A stretch of 9,185 nt of DNA from Thiomicrorhabdus sp. (GCA_021648185.1 JAKITH010000037.1:1-9185), one strand, 5' to 3'. Shown: positions 1-6,318, numbered from the stretch's first letter. Notes: a model not told the origin generated them from the letters alone. A program made the numbers and translations.

Positions 1-1
1 T

Positions 2-121
2 TTCTTATGCCGTTTGAAAAATTTTTTAACTTCAAAAAAGTCTGCTTTTGTGGCGCGCAGTAAATGGATGCTGGGTGGTTGGTTTTGGATGTTTGACAAA
101 ATCTCTTCCCCCCCCCTATAA
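2..121 (+). CDS. C-terminal fragment of an unidentified protein
   Basis: This plus-strand frame is open from the left edge and ends at TAA 119-121, giving 39 visible residues that end in DKISSPPL. The body is basic and aromatic (RLKNFLTSKK, then KWMLGGWFWMF), which could be a membrane-proximal tail. I do not recognise the family. Its last codons are made by the C-tract motif at 108-116, read in the same Pro-Pro-Leu phase as at the 3' ends of tapT and the GT-C gene. That shared phase is the main reason to believe this is a real gene end. The other frame with a Met near the edge stops at 61-63. Its start lies outside the window. It could still be a chance open frame. Confidence 0.45.
   Translation, partial: FLCRLKNFLTSKKSAFVARSKWMLGGWFWMFDKISSPPL
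101..118 (+). repeat. C-tract motif, copy 1 (9 C)
   Basis: Nine C (108-116) are preceded by ATCTCTT and followed by TATAAATT. The copy matches the shared pattern AATTTCTC-C(7-10)-TA on the plus strand, the sense strand of the adjacent partial gene. It supplies the last residues Ser-Ser-Pro-Pro-Leu and overlaps that gene's stop codon. Confidence 0.7.
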
Positions 122-127
122 ATTTAT

Positions 128-223
128 AAATAATTGTAACGGCTCAGATAGCACCTGTAAATGATCATTTTTTAACACAGAGTTGGCTTTTTTCAGGCGT
201 TAGCTGAGTCGTTACAAATAATT
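128..223. mobile_element. 80-bp MITE with 22-bp inverted ends and 8-bp target duplication
   Basis: The element proper is 136-215. Its left end (136-157) begins GTAACGGCTCAGATAG. The reverse complement of its right end (194-215) begins GTAACGACTCAGCTAA. The two 22-base arms agree at 18 positions. The 8-mer AAATAATT flanks it exactly on both sides (128-135 and 216-223), as a target-site duplication would. There is no room for a transposase. Ends beginning GTAA with 8-bp duplications are what is known of the IS66 family, so a non-autonomous IS66-type derivative is the best guess. The core holds the perfect palindrome AAATGATCATTT (159-170). In RNA the arms would fold into a long hairpin in the tapT leader, with two of the four mismatches becoming G-U pairs. 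It could instead be a purely regulatory inverted repeat, but the exact direct repeats favour insertion. Confidence 0.72.
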
Positions 224-236
224 GAAACTGAATATT

Positions 237-854
237 ATGCCCCGATTAACCTGCTCTGCTTGTGAACGTACGCTGAATAATTGCTTGTGCCAGTGGATTA
301 AAGCGATGATTCCAAACCAAGTTGAACTGGGTATTTTACAACATCCCAGTGAAACGGCTCAGGTAAAAGGCACCGCCAAAATTGTCCAGTTGTCGCTGCA
401 ATCTTGTCAAACGTGGGTTGGCGAACAGCTCGCTGAATTACCTACGTTGCAACGGTGGTTGCAAGGGGATAAAACCGTCTTTTTACTCTATCCTAAAATT
501 GATCATCAGCCCGAACCTTTTGCGGCATTCAGCATTACTCAAATACAGCAAGACTTTGACTTGAGTGCCATTAAAATATTAGTACTGGATGGCACATGGC
601 GTAAAACCCATAAAATCATGCAACTGAACTCGGTATTGCGAGGGTTGAATCGCGTGGTGTTGTCGCCGACGGAACCATCAAACTATCGGATTCGTAAACA
701 AAAGAACAGCAACAGTCTTTCGACAGTAGAGGCGGTTTACGCATTGTATTCACAGCTTGAGTGCAGTACTGACCGCTATCAAGCGCTCTTAACTACCTTT
801 GAAGCGATGCAGAATCACCAACAAAATTTCTTCCCCCCCCTTAAAGTAAAATAG
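237..854 (+). CDS. tapT: tRNA-uridine aminocarboxypropyltransferase (DTW domain)
   Basis: DTW-domain enzymes of the TapT/YfiP type transfer the 3-amino-3-carboxypropyl group of S-adenosylmethionine to uridine of tRNA, giving acp3U in the cytoplasm. Visible marks, numbered from ATG 237: a cysteine cluster CSACERTLNNCLC (C6, C9, C16, C18), an ILQHPSE segment with a following Thr-Ala, the signature LDGTWRKTHKI that names the family, and LSTVEAVYALY near the end. The length (205 residues) fits single-domain members. A frame-consistent TTG at 222 exists, but it lies in the duplicated target site of the upstream element, so ATG 237 is preferred; neither has a clear Shine-Dalgarno. The C-terminus reads NFFPPLKVK, supplied by the C-tract motif. 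It is convergent with the sugar operon and probably functionally unrelated to it. Confidence 0.88.
   Translation: MPRLTCSACERTLNNCLCQWIKAMIPNQVELGILQHPSETAQVKGTAKIVQLSLQSCQTWVGEQLAELPTLQRWLQGDKTVFLLYPKIDHQPEPFAAFSITQIQQDFDLSAIKILVLDGTWRKTHKIMQLNSVLRGLNRVVLSPTEPSNYRIRKQKNSNSLSTVEAVYALYSQLECSTDRYQALLTTFEAMQNHQQNFFPPLKVK
824..842 (+). repeat. C-tract motif, copy 2 (8 C)
   Basis: AAATTTCTT precedes 8 C (833-840), followed by TT. It is on the sense strand of tapT and encodes Phe-Phe-Pro-Pro-Leu just before the C-terminus. It is the left arm of the convergent hairpin. Confidence 0.8.
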
Positions 855-869
855 GGGGGGGGAGAAATT
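825..869. terminator. Convergent 16-bp hairpin shared by tapT and the GT2 gene
   Basis: The left arm 825-840 (AATTTCTT then 8 C) and the right arm 854-869 (9 G then AGAAATT) are complementary at 15 of 16 positions, and the remaining pair is G-U in plus-strand RNA. The loop is 13 bases (841-853). It consists of two copies of the C-tract motif in inverted orientation. The tapT stop TAG (852-854) lies in the loop and right arm, and the GT2 stop TAA (868-870 on the minus strand) overlaps the right arm. Short U-rich stretches follow on both sides. A bidirectional terminator is likely, though the U tracts are weaker than in a textbook intrinsic terminator. Confidence 0.6.
852..869 (-). repeat. C-tract motif, copy 3 (9 C)
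   Basis: On the minus strand AATTTCT precedes 9 C (854-862 as G on the plus strand), then TAT. It begins at the stop codon of the GT2-GtrA gene and forms the right arm of the convergent hairpin. Confidence 0.8.
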
Positions 870-1998
870 ATTTTAAACGTTCTTTTTTGGATTCACTGTC
901 CACTTCTTCACGCAGTTTTTTAAAGATAAACAGGTTAGAGATTGAGAAGTTAAAGCCCATTCCCATAAGTACGCCTACGATTAACGCCAAAATCATCTGT
1001 TCTTGAAAGAACGGTACAAAGGTGGTGAGGGTGTAATAGGTGCCGTAGTTGACGGCAAACCCCAGTAAAGAGCTGGAGGCAAATGCTCCCCATTGCGTAG
1101 CTTTGGCGGTTTTTTCGCGGTGGCTGAAGGTGATTAGGCGGTTGAGCATCCAGTTCCACGATACCGCAGGCCAAAAGGAGAGGGCACGCGCCACGGTGTG
1201 GGAGAGGCCAAACATTTGCAACAACAGGTAAAAGGCCAAATCGACAATAAAACCACTGCTGCCGACTAAGGCAAACTGAAAAAATTCGGCTTTGGTTTTA
1301 AACTTATATTGGTACAGTCGGCGCAGGTGGCGTAAATACTTTAGTTGTTCCGATAGGGTGAGCTTGGATTCGCCATGAATGCGATCGACAAAATGAATCG
1401 GCACTTCACTGACGTTTTCAAACGGCCCTTTAACCATCACTTCCAGTGCAATTTTATAGCCAATGGGCGACAGTTCATTGGCGGGCGGAATATCCGCTTT
1501 TCGCACGGCAAAAAAACCTGACATCGGGTCTTTGACTTTGGTGAGCGGCAAAGCGGGCAGGGTGGCAACAACAGAGTTGATGTAACGCCAGAGCGTCCAG
1601 CTGTCGTCAATGCTGCCGCCTTCGACGTAACGCGAGCCTAAAACAAAATCACTCTCCCCCGTTTTAAGTCGTTTAATCATCTCTGGAATGGCGCTGGCGG
1701 GGTGGGAGAGATCGGCATCAATCACCACCACGTAATCGCCCTTTGCTTCCGCAAAGCCATCAATAACGGCAGGGGATAACCCTCTGTTTTCAGTGCGATT
1801 TATCAAGCGAATGGGATAGGTTTCAGAGAGCGCTTGTACTTTTTCAATAGAACCGTCTTGCGAGTTGTCGTCCATAATCAAAATTTCATAGGACAGCCCT
1901 TCGGCGGCGATAAAGTCTGCCAGAGCGGTTTGAATCATCTCGCATAAGGGGGATAAATTTTCAAACTCTTGATAGGTGGGGACAACAATGGATATCAT
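868..1998 (-). CDS. GT2 polyprenyl-phosphate sugar synthase fused to GtrA domain
   Basis: The N-terminal part is a family-2 glycosyltransferase of the Dpm1 type, which moves a sugar from a nucleotide donor to polyprenyl phosphate at the inner face of the membrane. From the first possible residue (GTG 2016) one sees SIVVPTYQE near 9-17, the DDNSQDG donor loop at 49-55, DADLSHP at 100-106 with the metal-binding Asp pair, GSRYVEGG near 127-134 and KDPMSGFFA near 162-170. Residues about 247-366 are a GtrA-type four-helix membrane domain (QFALVGSSGFIVDLAFYL, ending FNFSISNLFIFKK), a family linked to flipping lipid-linked sugars. ATG 1998 is preferred over GTG 2016 because it has CAGG nine bases upstream and starts right at the fold. 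With manC upstream, mannose is the likeliest sugar (inference). It is the last gene of the operon, 53 bases after the acyltransferase. Confidence 0.88.
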   Translation of the reverse strand: MISIVVPTYQEFENLSPLCEMIQTALADFIAAEGLSYEILIMDDNSQDGSIEKVQALSETYPIRLINRTENRGLSPAVIDGFAEAKGDYVVVIDADLSHPASAIPEMIKRLKTGESDFVLGSRYVEGGSIDDSWTLWRYINSVVATLPALPLTKVKDPMSGFFAVRKADIPPANELSPIGYKIALEVMVKGPFENVSEVPIHFVDRIHGESKLTLSEQLKYLRHLRRLYQYKFKTKAEFFQFALVGSSGFIVDLAFYLLLQMFGLSHTVARALSFWPAVSWNWMLNRLITFSHREKTAKATQWGAFASSSLLGFAVNYGTYYTLTTFVPFFQEQMILALIVGVLMGMGFNFSISNLFIFKKLREEVDSESKKERLK

Positions 1999-2051
1999 GA
2001 AATGAGGCCTGATCACTTTTTACCAATTAAAAGAAGCATTATGCCCGATTT

Positions 2052-3353
2052 TTACTTGCTAAACCAGCGTGATTCTACGTGCTTGCCCATTCGAATAAAA
2101 CGGGCTTCGATCCAATAATTAAGCCATAGGGATAAATACAGGGTAAACCCCGTGGCCAAAAGAAACACCAGAGGAATTCGCCAGAGTTCAACTTGAGTAA
2201 TACTGTCAAAATCAACCGTGCCTAATACAATCACCCACGCCAGCGCAATAAAGGGGAAGTGAAAGAAGTACATCGGGTAGGCGACTTCGGATAATAAACG
2301 CCACCCTTTCCAGCGTACTAGGGGGGGAGAAATTTTGGTGTTTCTGTCGTAGTGAAACAGCAACACCATTAAGAGAATGCTGCCACTGAATACAAAACGG
2401 TGTAGGGTAATCACCGCAAGGTTAAGCTGTTCATTAAAGGGGTGATAGTAGCTGGATTGTGTGTTGTAAAATGGATACTGCATACTGAGATAGACGAGGC
2501 TTAATCCAACTAAGAGCACCACCGCTTTTAGAAGTGGGGAGAGTGAGAGTGAATAGTGGGGTTTGTACCAAAGTATAAACGCCCATAATACGCCGAGCAG
2601 TAATGGGGTAATACGCGTTTCAATCACATAATACATGGTGTCCATGTACAGTGCTGGATCAACAGAGAGAATAAATTCGTACCACGGGGTTTGATAGATA
2701 AGAGGCGTTTGGTAAGCGAGCCAAAACCGTATCAATACACTGAGGGCAATGAGCAGGGACAGCCATAGAATAGGCGATTTTTGTTTGACTAAAAACAGAA
2801 TTAAAAACGGTAAAATGAGATAAAACTGCACCTCAATCGACAAGCTCCACTGTACGGGAATAATGCCTTTGCTAAAGATGTTCTCAATAAACAGCAGGCT
2901 GTACCAGCCTTCGGTCAACAGTTTGTGCGGGTCGGCCAATCCATACAACAATAAGGCGACCAAAAACAGCGGATAAATTCGAAAAAAACGGTGCAGATAA
3001 AAACGCTTAATGCTGATGGACTGCTGTTTGTGATAGACCTTTAACAGCCCGTAACTGAGTAAAAAACTACTGAGCAAAAAGAAAATATCCACCGCTTTAT
3101 CGGACGACAGTACAAACTGCATCCAACTTGGAATGCTTTGAATAAAGGCTTCCAGTTTGTCTACGTCTTTTTTAAATAGAAAAAACACCGCAAAAAAGAC
3201 ATGAAACAGAATCACCATTAAGACACTGATGCCTTTTAAAAAATCAATCACTGGAAAGGCTTTATCAGGTTGGTGAATGATCTCCGATGCGATGGCAATT
3301 GGGCGAGTGATAGGGGTGGCAATGAGGCGAATGATGGGCATTAAACGACTCAT
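2052..3353 (-). CDS. Acyltransferase-3 family membrane protein (OafA-like)
   Basis: Acyltransferase-3 proteins acylate sugars of O-antigens, capsules and other exported glycans at the inner membrane. The marks are in the usual order: VIDFLKGISVLMVILFHVFF at about 35-54 with the conserved His51, VDIFFLLSSFLLSYGLL near 88-104, RFYLHRFFRIYPLFLVAL at 117-134 with the Arg pair, WSLSIEVQFYLILP at 169-182, and YPMYFFHFPF in a late helix near 359-368. About ten hydrophobic segments are visible and there is no C-terminal SGNH domain, so this is the short form (433 residues). The start ATG shares one base with the stop of the GT-C gene (TAATG), so translation is likely coupled. Codons 341-345 (ISPPL) are made by a C-tract motif copy in a loop between helices; change in that tract would cut off the last 90 residues. 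The acyl group and acceptor are unknown. Confidence 0.88.
   Translation of the reverse strand: MSRLMPIIRLIATPITRPIAIASEIIHQPDKAFPVIDFLKGISVLMVILFHVFFAVFFLFKKDVDKLEAFIQSIPSWMQFVLSSDKAVDIFFLLSSFLLSYGLLKVYHKQQSISIKRFYLHRFFRIYPLFLVALLLYGLADPHKLLTEGWYSLLFIENIFSKGIIPVQWSLSIEVQFYLILPFLILFLVKQKSPILWLSLLIALSVLIRFWLAYQTPLIYQTPWYEFILSVDPALYMDTMYYVIETRITPLLLGVLWAFILWYKPHYSLSLSPLLKAVVLLVGLSLVYLSMQYPFYNTQSSYYHPFNEQLNLAVITLHRFVFSGSILLMVLLFHYDRNTKISPPLVRWKGWRLLSEVAYPMYFFHFPFIALAWVIVLGTVDFDSITQVELWRIPLVFLLATGFTLYLSLWLNYWIEARFIRMGKHVESRWFSK
2318..2335 (-). repeat. C-tract motif, copy 4 (7 C), inside the acyltransferase gene
   Basis: On the minus strand AAAATTTCT precedes 7 C (2321-2327 as G on the plus strand), then TAG. 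It is translated Lys-Ile-Ser-Pro-Pro-Leu at residues 340-345. This is the only strong copy well inside a gene. Confidence 0.75.
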
Positions 3354-4822
3354 TAAGGCGTTTCATCCGTGGTGGATAGGGGGGGGAGAAAATTAATGCA
3401 GTGGTAATAGCGATAGGTCACCACAATGGCGCCATTCACCGATAACGGCTCCTCTTTTAACAAATCACAGCGCTCAAAGTACGCGGGTTTCTGTGTTTTT
3501 GGCGGGGTTGTTTCATAGTGTGGCACCACCAATAACCCCGCGGTTCCAGCTTTAGGGAGGCCAAACCAAAAATCATACTGAGTCTGTCTACTGCCTGTGA
3601 TAAACACAGGCTGAGGACGTGCGTACCATGCTAAGTGACTGGTGACACTCCAATTGGAGACAAACAGCGGCAGCTTTTTGGGGTCATCGGTTAAGCTGGA
3701 TTGCAACTCAATGGCGGTTTTAGTGGCTTGAGGCCAGCCGTAGTCGCCTTGAATGGGGTTTTTATGGTCATCAAATGGAATCCACGGTTTGTACAGTAAA
3801 CTGTGCGCCAATAACACCAGCGTACCCGCCAAAATAAAGTGAAAATAGGCTAACGGTTTCAACCATTTTTTACCACGTTGTTGCCAAGCCCAGTGGACAA
3901 TTAGCGGTAACATGAGCAACCACGATAACGAAACCCAGTGTGGCAAACTCTCTTCAAAGCCAGACCCCCAAGCAAATAGCATCGTAACGGGCAGGGCAAA
4001 CAGCAGCAATAAGCGAGTGCGTGCATCGCGATAGTGTGCAGGCTTGAGCATCATCCACCAACCGAGGATAAAAATAACCGGCGTGTACGAGGCCAGTTGG
4101 GTCAGTTGGGTGCGAACCAAGCTGTCCAGCTCCCATACGGTATTGCCAGTGCCGTGGTCAATTTGATACAAAAAAGAGGCCCAGTCATTTTGGGCGTTCC
4201 AATACAAAATAGGGGTAATCATCAAAGAGGCGATGAGAATGGCCAGCCACAATCCCTTTTGAGTGAGCCAGTCCCAGCGTTTCTCCACTACCATCACTAA
4301 AATAAGCGAGGCAACCAGTGTTACGGCGGTGTATTTAGACAGTGCCGCCAACCCAATAAACAGCCCTAGCAGCAGCCAATATTTGATTTGATTGCTTTCC
4401 AGCAGTTTAATCACCACTAAAATGACCGCTAAACTGATCACCATTAATGGATTGTCTGGCAACATCGCCATGCCCATTAAGGCTAAAATCAGACAACTGT
4501 TTAACAGCGCCACACTCCAAAACCCTAACCATGACGTGTCATTTAATGCGGTTGGCTCCGATTGCCACGGGCGCTCAGCGTTGCGTTTGCCAAACAGCTC
4601 AATGGTCACTTGGTAGAGCAAAAAATTTAATAACGCGTATAAGGCAATCGGAACAATCCGCGCACTCCAATCGTAAGGCGCAAGCCACATCGGGATCATT
4701 TGCAACCAGCCTACCATTGGCTGGTGATCAAAATAACTCCAATCGGGCATTAAACCATAGAGTGCATAGTGCACTTCGTCCCCACCCAGTTCAACATGAA
4801 AGGCCAAAAATAGGTGCAACAA
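3353..4822 (-). CDS. GT-C glycosyltransferase (GT39/83, ArnT/PMT-like), N-terminus interrupted
   Basis: Polytopic glycosyltransferases of this group take a sugar from a polyprenyl-phosphate carrier and attach it to a periplasmic acceptor. The family mark is the acidic first loop, here GGDEVHYALYG, followed by DWSYFDHQPMVGWLQ, the usual YFDHxP stretch. About ten hydrophobic segments follow up to roughly residue 335, then a soluble C-terminal part (LFVSNWSVTSHLAWYARPQPVF and onward). The only start in the unbroken frame is a TTG at 4822, with a second TTG next to it. That leaves about 15 residues before the Asp-Glu pair, too few for a full first helix. The same frame continues upstream to ATG 4894 but is cut by TAA 4823-4825 (separate entry). 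The gene may be a fresh pseudogene, restart at TTG, or carry a sequence error. Substrate: mannose by context, arabinose possible. Confidence 0.8.
   Translation of the reverse strand: MLHLFLAFHVELGGDEVHYALYGLMPDWSYFDHQPMVGWLQMIPMWLAPYDWSARIVPIALYALLNFLLYQVTIELFGKRNAERPWQSEPTALNDTSWLGFWSVALLNSCLILALMGMAMLPDNPLMVISLAVILVVIKLLESNQIKYWLLLGLFIGLAALSKYTAVTLVASLILVMVVEKRWDWLTQKGLWLAILIASLMITPILYWNAQNDWASFLYQIDHGTGNTVWELDSLVRTQLTQLASYTPVIFILGWWMMLKPAHYRDARTRLLLLFALPVTMLFAWGSGFEESLPHWVSLSWLLMLPLIVHWAWQQRGKKWLKPLAYFHFILAGTLVLLAHSLLYKPWIPFDDHKNPIQGDYGWPQATKTAIELQSSLTDDPKKLPLFVSNWSVTSHLAWYARPQPVFITGSRQTQYDFWFGLPKAGTAGLLVVPHYETTPPKTQKPAYFERCDLLKEEPLSVNGAIVVTYRYYHCINFLPPLSTTDETP
3377..3394 (-). repeat. C-tract motif, copy 5 (8 C), 3' end of the GT-C gene
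   Basis: On the minus strand AATTTTCT precedes 8 C (3379-3386 as G on the plus strand), then TATC. It encodes Asn-Phe-Leu-Pro-Pro-Leu eight residues before the C-terminus. The copy at 4874-4891 has the same AATTTTCT flank and orientation, so the two bracket the GT-C gene as direct repeats. Confidence 0.8.
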
Positions 4823-4894
4823 TTAAATCAGCAAAACCAGTAGAATACTGGCGCGTTGTGGCGAAAGAGAGGAGGGGGGGGGGAGAAAATTCAT
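4823..4894 (-). other. In-frame 5' extension of the GT-C gene, ending in TAA
   Basis: ATG 4894 lies six bases after the manC stop and is in frame with the GT-C gene. It reads MNFLPPPSSLSPQRASILLVLLI, then TAA (4823-4825), then continues without shift into LLHLFLAFHVELGGDEVHY. Together the two parts make one full hydrophobic helix before the acidic loop, as the family requires. So this looks like the true N-terminus with a nonsense codon in the middle of helix 1. The first codons after ATG are the C-tract motif (10 C). Changing the tract by one base either way leads to another stop (TGA) in the new frame, so tract slippage does not repair it. Confidence 0.7.
4873..4891 (-). repeat. C-tract motif, copy 6 (10 C), manC / GT-C junction
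   Basis: On the minus strand AATTTTCT precedes 10 C (4874-4883 as G on the plus strand), then TCC. It is the longest tract in the window, 17 bases after the manC stop and directly after ATG 4894, where it is read Asn-Phe-Leu-Pro-Pro-Pro. Confidence 0.8.
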
Positions 4895-4900
4895 GCTGTT

Positions 4901-6286
4901 TTACTGCCTGCCGTACTTGTCTTCAAAGCGAATAATATCGTCTTCGCCGGTGTATTCACCCACTTGCGCCTCAATTAACACTAAATCTAAACGGCCATCA
5001 TTGGCCAAACGGTGCTTTTCACCAATGGGAATATAGGTCGATTCATTGGGGCGAACCAGTTGTGTTTTTTCACCCACGGTGACGGTTGCCGTGCCCGAGA
5101 CCACAACCCAGTGCTCACTGCGATGCAGGTGTTTTTGCAAGCTCAACGATTTACCGGGCTTAACCACAATGCGTTTAATTTTGTACTTGGCTTCCGACTC
5201 CAATACCGTATAGGTTCCCCACGGGCGATGCGCGGTGCGGTGAATGTTTGGTAAATCACTGCCTTGGGCTTTTAACTGCTCTACAATTTTTTTGACCTTT
5301 TGCCCAGAGCCTTTGGGCGCAATCAATAACGCATCGGCGGTGTCCACAATCATCAAGTTTTCAATATCAATAAGCGAAATAATGCGCTCATTGCCAAGTA
5401 TTAAATTGTTTTTAGCATTCAACAACAGCGTATTATCGGCTTGGGTATTGCCTTGCGCATCTTTATCAAGCTCTTGGTCTAAGGCTTCAAAACTGCCTAA
5501 GTCGCTCCAACCAATGTCACTGGGAACCACCTTAACATGCTGGCTTTTTTCCATCACTGCGTAATCAATACTGTCCGCCGGAATGGCTTGCATCGCCTCA
5601 AGCGGAATGCGTAAAAAGGTCTCTTGTTGGGTTTGTTGGTAGGCCGTTTGGCAGGCTTGAAACATCTCGGGCGCATGGCGTTCCAGCTCGGCTAAAAAAA
5701 CGCCCGCCTTAAAACAGAACATGCCGCTGTTCCAGTAAAAGTTACCCTGCTCCAGATACGATTCTGCCATCGCAAGTTCGGGTTTCTCTTTAAAGGAAAG
5801 AACGTCCTCACCTTGTGCCTCAATGTAGCCAAACCCCGTTTCAGGGTAAGTGGGCTGAATCCCAAAGGTGACTAATTTATCTTGTTGCGCGAGCTGCTTG
5901 GCCTGATGCACCACTTTTTCATAAGCCGAAGGGTCTTTGATTAAATGGTCGGAAGGCGTCACGAATACAATGTCATCCGCATTCACCGCCATGCACGCCA
6001 GCGCAATGGCTGGCGCGGTATTACGCCCAACGGGTTCTAAAATAAACTGCGCTTTTAAAGATGAAGAGGCGTTCGTATTTAATCCCTCCATTTGATCCAA
6101 CGCCAGAAAATACTGCTCTTGGTTGGAGACAATCAAAAATTGATCGCAAAATACTTGGTTACGCAACACTGTTTTTTGAAACAGAGATTGCTCTTGAAAA
6201 AGAGGCACAAACTGTTTGGGCAATAAGGTACGACTGATTGGCCACAAGCGCGTACCCGAGCCACCACAGAGAATTAAATTAATCAT
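4901..6286 (-). CDS. manC: Mannose-1-phosphate guanylyltransferase / mannose-6-phosphate isomerase
   Basis: This bifunctional cytoplasmic enzyme (ManC/CpsB/AlgA type) isomerises fructose-6-phosphate to mannose-6-phosphate and makes GDP-mannose from mannose-1-phosphate and GTP. The nucleotidyltransferase part shows INLILCGGSGTRLWPISR and LLPKQF at the start, then VFVTPSDHLIKD, SFKEKPE, NFYWNSGMF and DIGWSDLGSF in the usual order. The last 110 residues are a type-II isomerase cupin: HRPWGTYTVLE, then QKHLHRSEHWVVVSGTA with the metal-binding HxH and Glu, then GEKHRLAN. ATG 6286 fits the family start (M-I-N-L-I-L). A TTG at 6304 adds six residues and has AAGGA four bases upstream, whereas the ATG has none nearby, so the exact start is open. 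No phosphomannomutase is in the window, so mannose-1-phosphate must come from a gene elsewhere. Confidence 0.95.
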   Translation of the reverse strand: MINLILCGGSGTRLWPISRTLLPKQFVPLFQEQSLFQKTVLRNQVFCDQFLIVSNQEQYFLALDQMEGLNTNASSSLKAQFILEPVGRNTAPAIALACMAVNADDIVFVTPSDHLIKDPSAYEKVVHQAKQLAQQDKLVTFGIQPTYPETGFGYIEAQGEDVLSFKEKPELAMAESYLEQGNFYWNSGMFCFKAGVFLAELERHAPEMFQACQTAYQQTQQETFLRIPLEAMQAIPADSIDYAVMEKSQHVKVVPSDIGWSDLGSFEALDQELDKDAQGNTQADNTLLLNAKNNLILGNERIISLIDIENLMIVDTADALLIAPKGSGQKVKKIVEQLKAQGSDLPNIHRTAHRPWGTYTVLESEAKYKIKRIVVKPGKSLSLQKHLHRSEHWVVVSGTATVTVGEKTQLVRPNESTYIPIGEKHRLANDGRLDLVLIEAQVGEYTGEDDIIRFEDKYGRQ

Positions 6287-6308
6287 AAAAAATACAAACG
6301 GCAAGCGT

Positions 6309-6313
6309 TCCTT
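6309..6313 (-). promoter_or_regulatory. Shine-Dalgarno ahead of manC
   Basis: AAGGA on the minus strand lies 4 bases before TTG 6304 and 22 before ATG 6286. The position favours the TTG, while family alignment favours the ATG. Confidence 0.5.
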
Positions 6314-6318
6314 ATTGG

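Noticed and set aside
1942..1960. Degenerate C-tract copy (ATAAGGGGGATAAATTTTC) in the GT2 gene
   Set aside because: The tract is only 5 long and the encoded NLSPL lies in a helix start normal for GT2 enzymes, so chance resemblance is likelier.
2036..2044. Short palindrome GCATAATGC between the acyltransferase and GT2 genes
   Set aside because: It is too short and AT-centred to call a terminator or operator.
4823..4825. Recoding of the in-frame stop as selenocysteine or pyrrolysine
   Set aside because: The codon is TAA, not TGA or TAG, and it lies within a plain hydrophobic helix.
4874..4883. On/off switching of the GT-C gene by slippage of the 10-C tract
   Set aside because: Reading the +1 and -1 frames from ATG 4894 meets TGA stops in both, and the zero frame meets TAA, so no tract length gives a full protein with the present sequence.
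4447..4935. Plus-strand open frame of 162 codons opposite the GT-C gene and the manC end
   Set aside because: It is antisense to two well-supported genes, has low-complexity shadow composition and shows no family motif.
5244..5564. Plus-strand open frame of 106 codons opposite manC
   Set aside because: It is antisense to conserved manC domains and has no recognisable domain or ribosome site.
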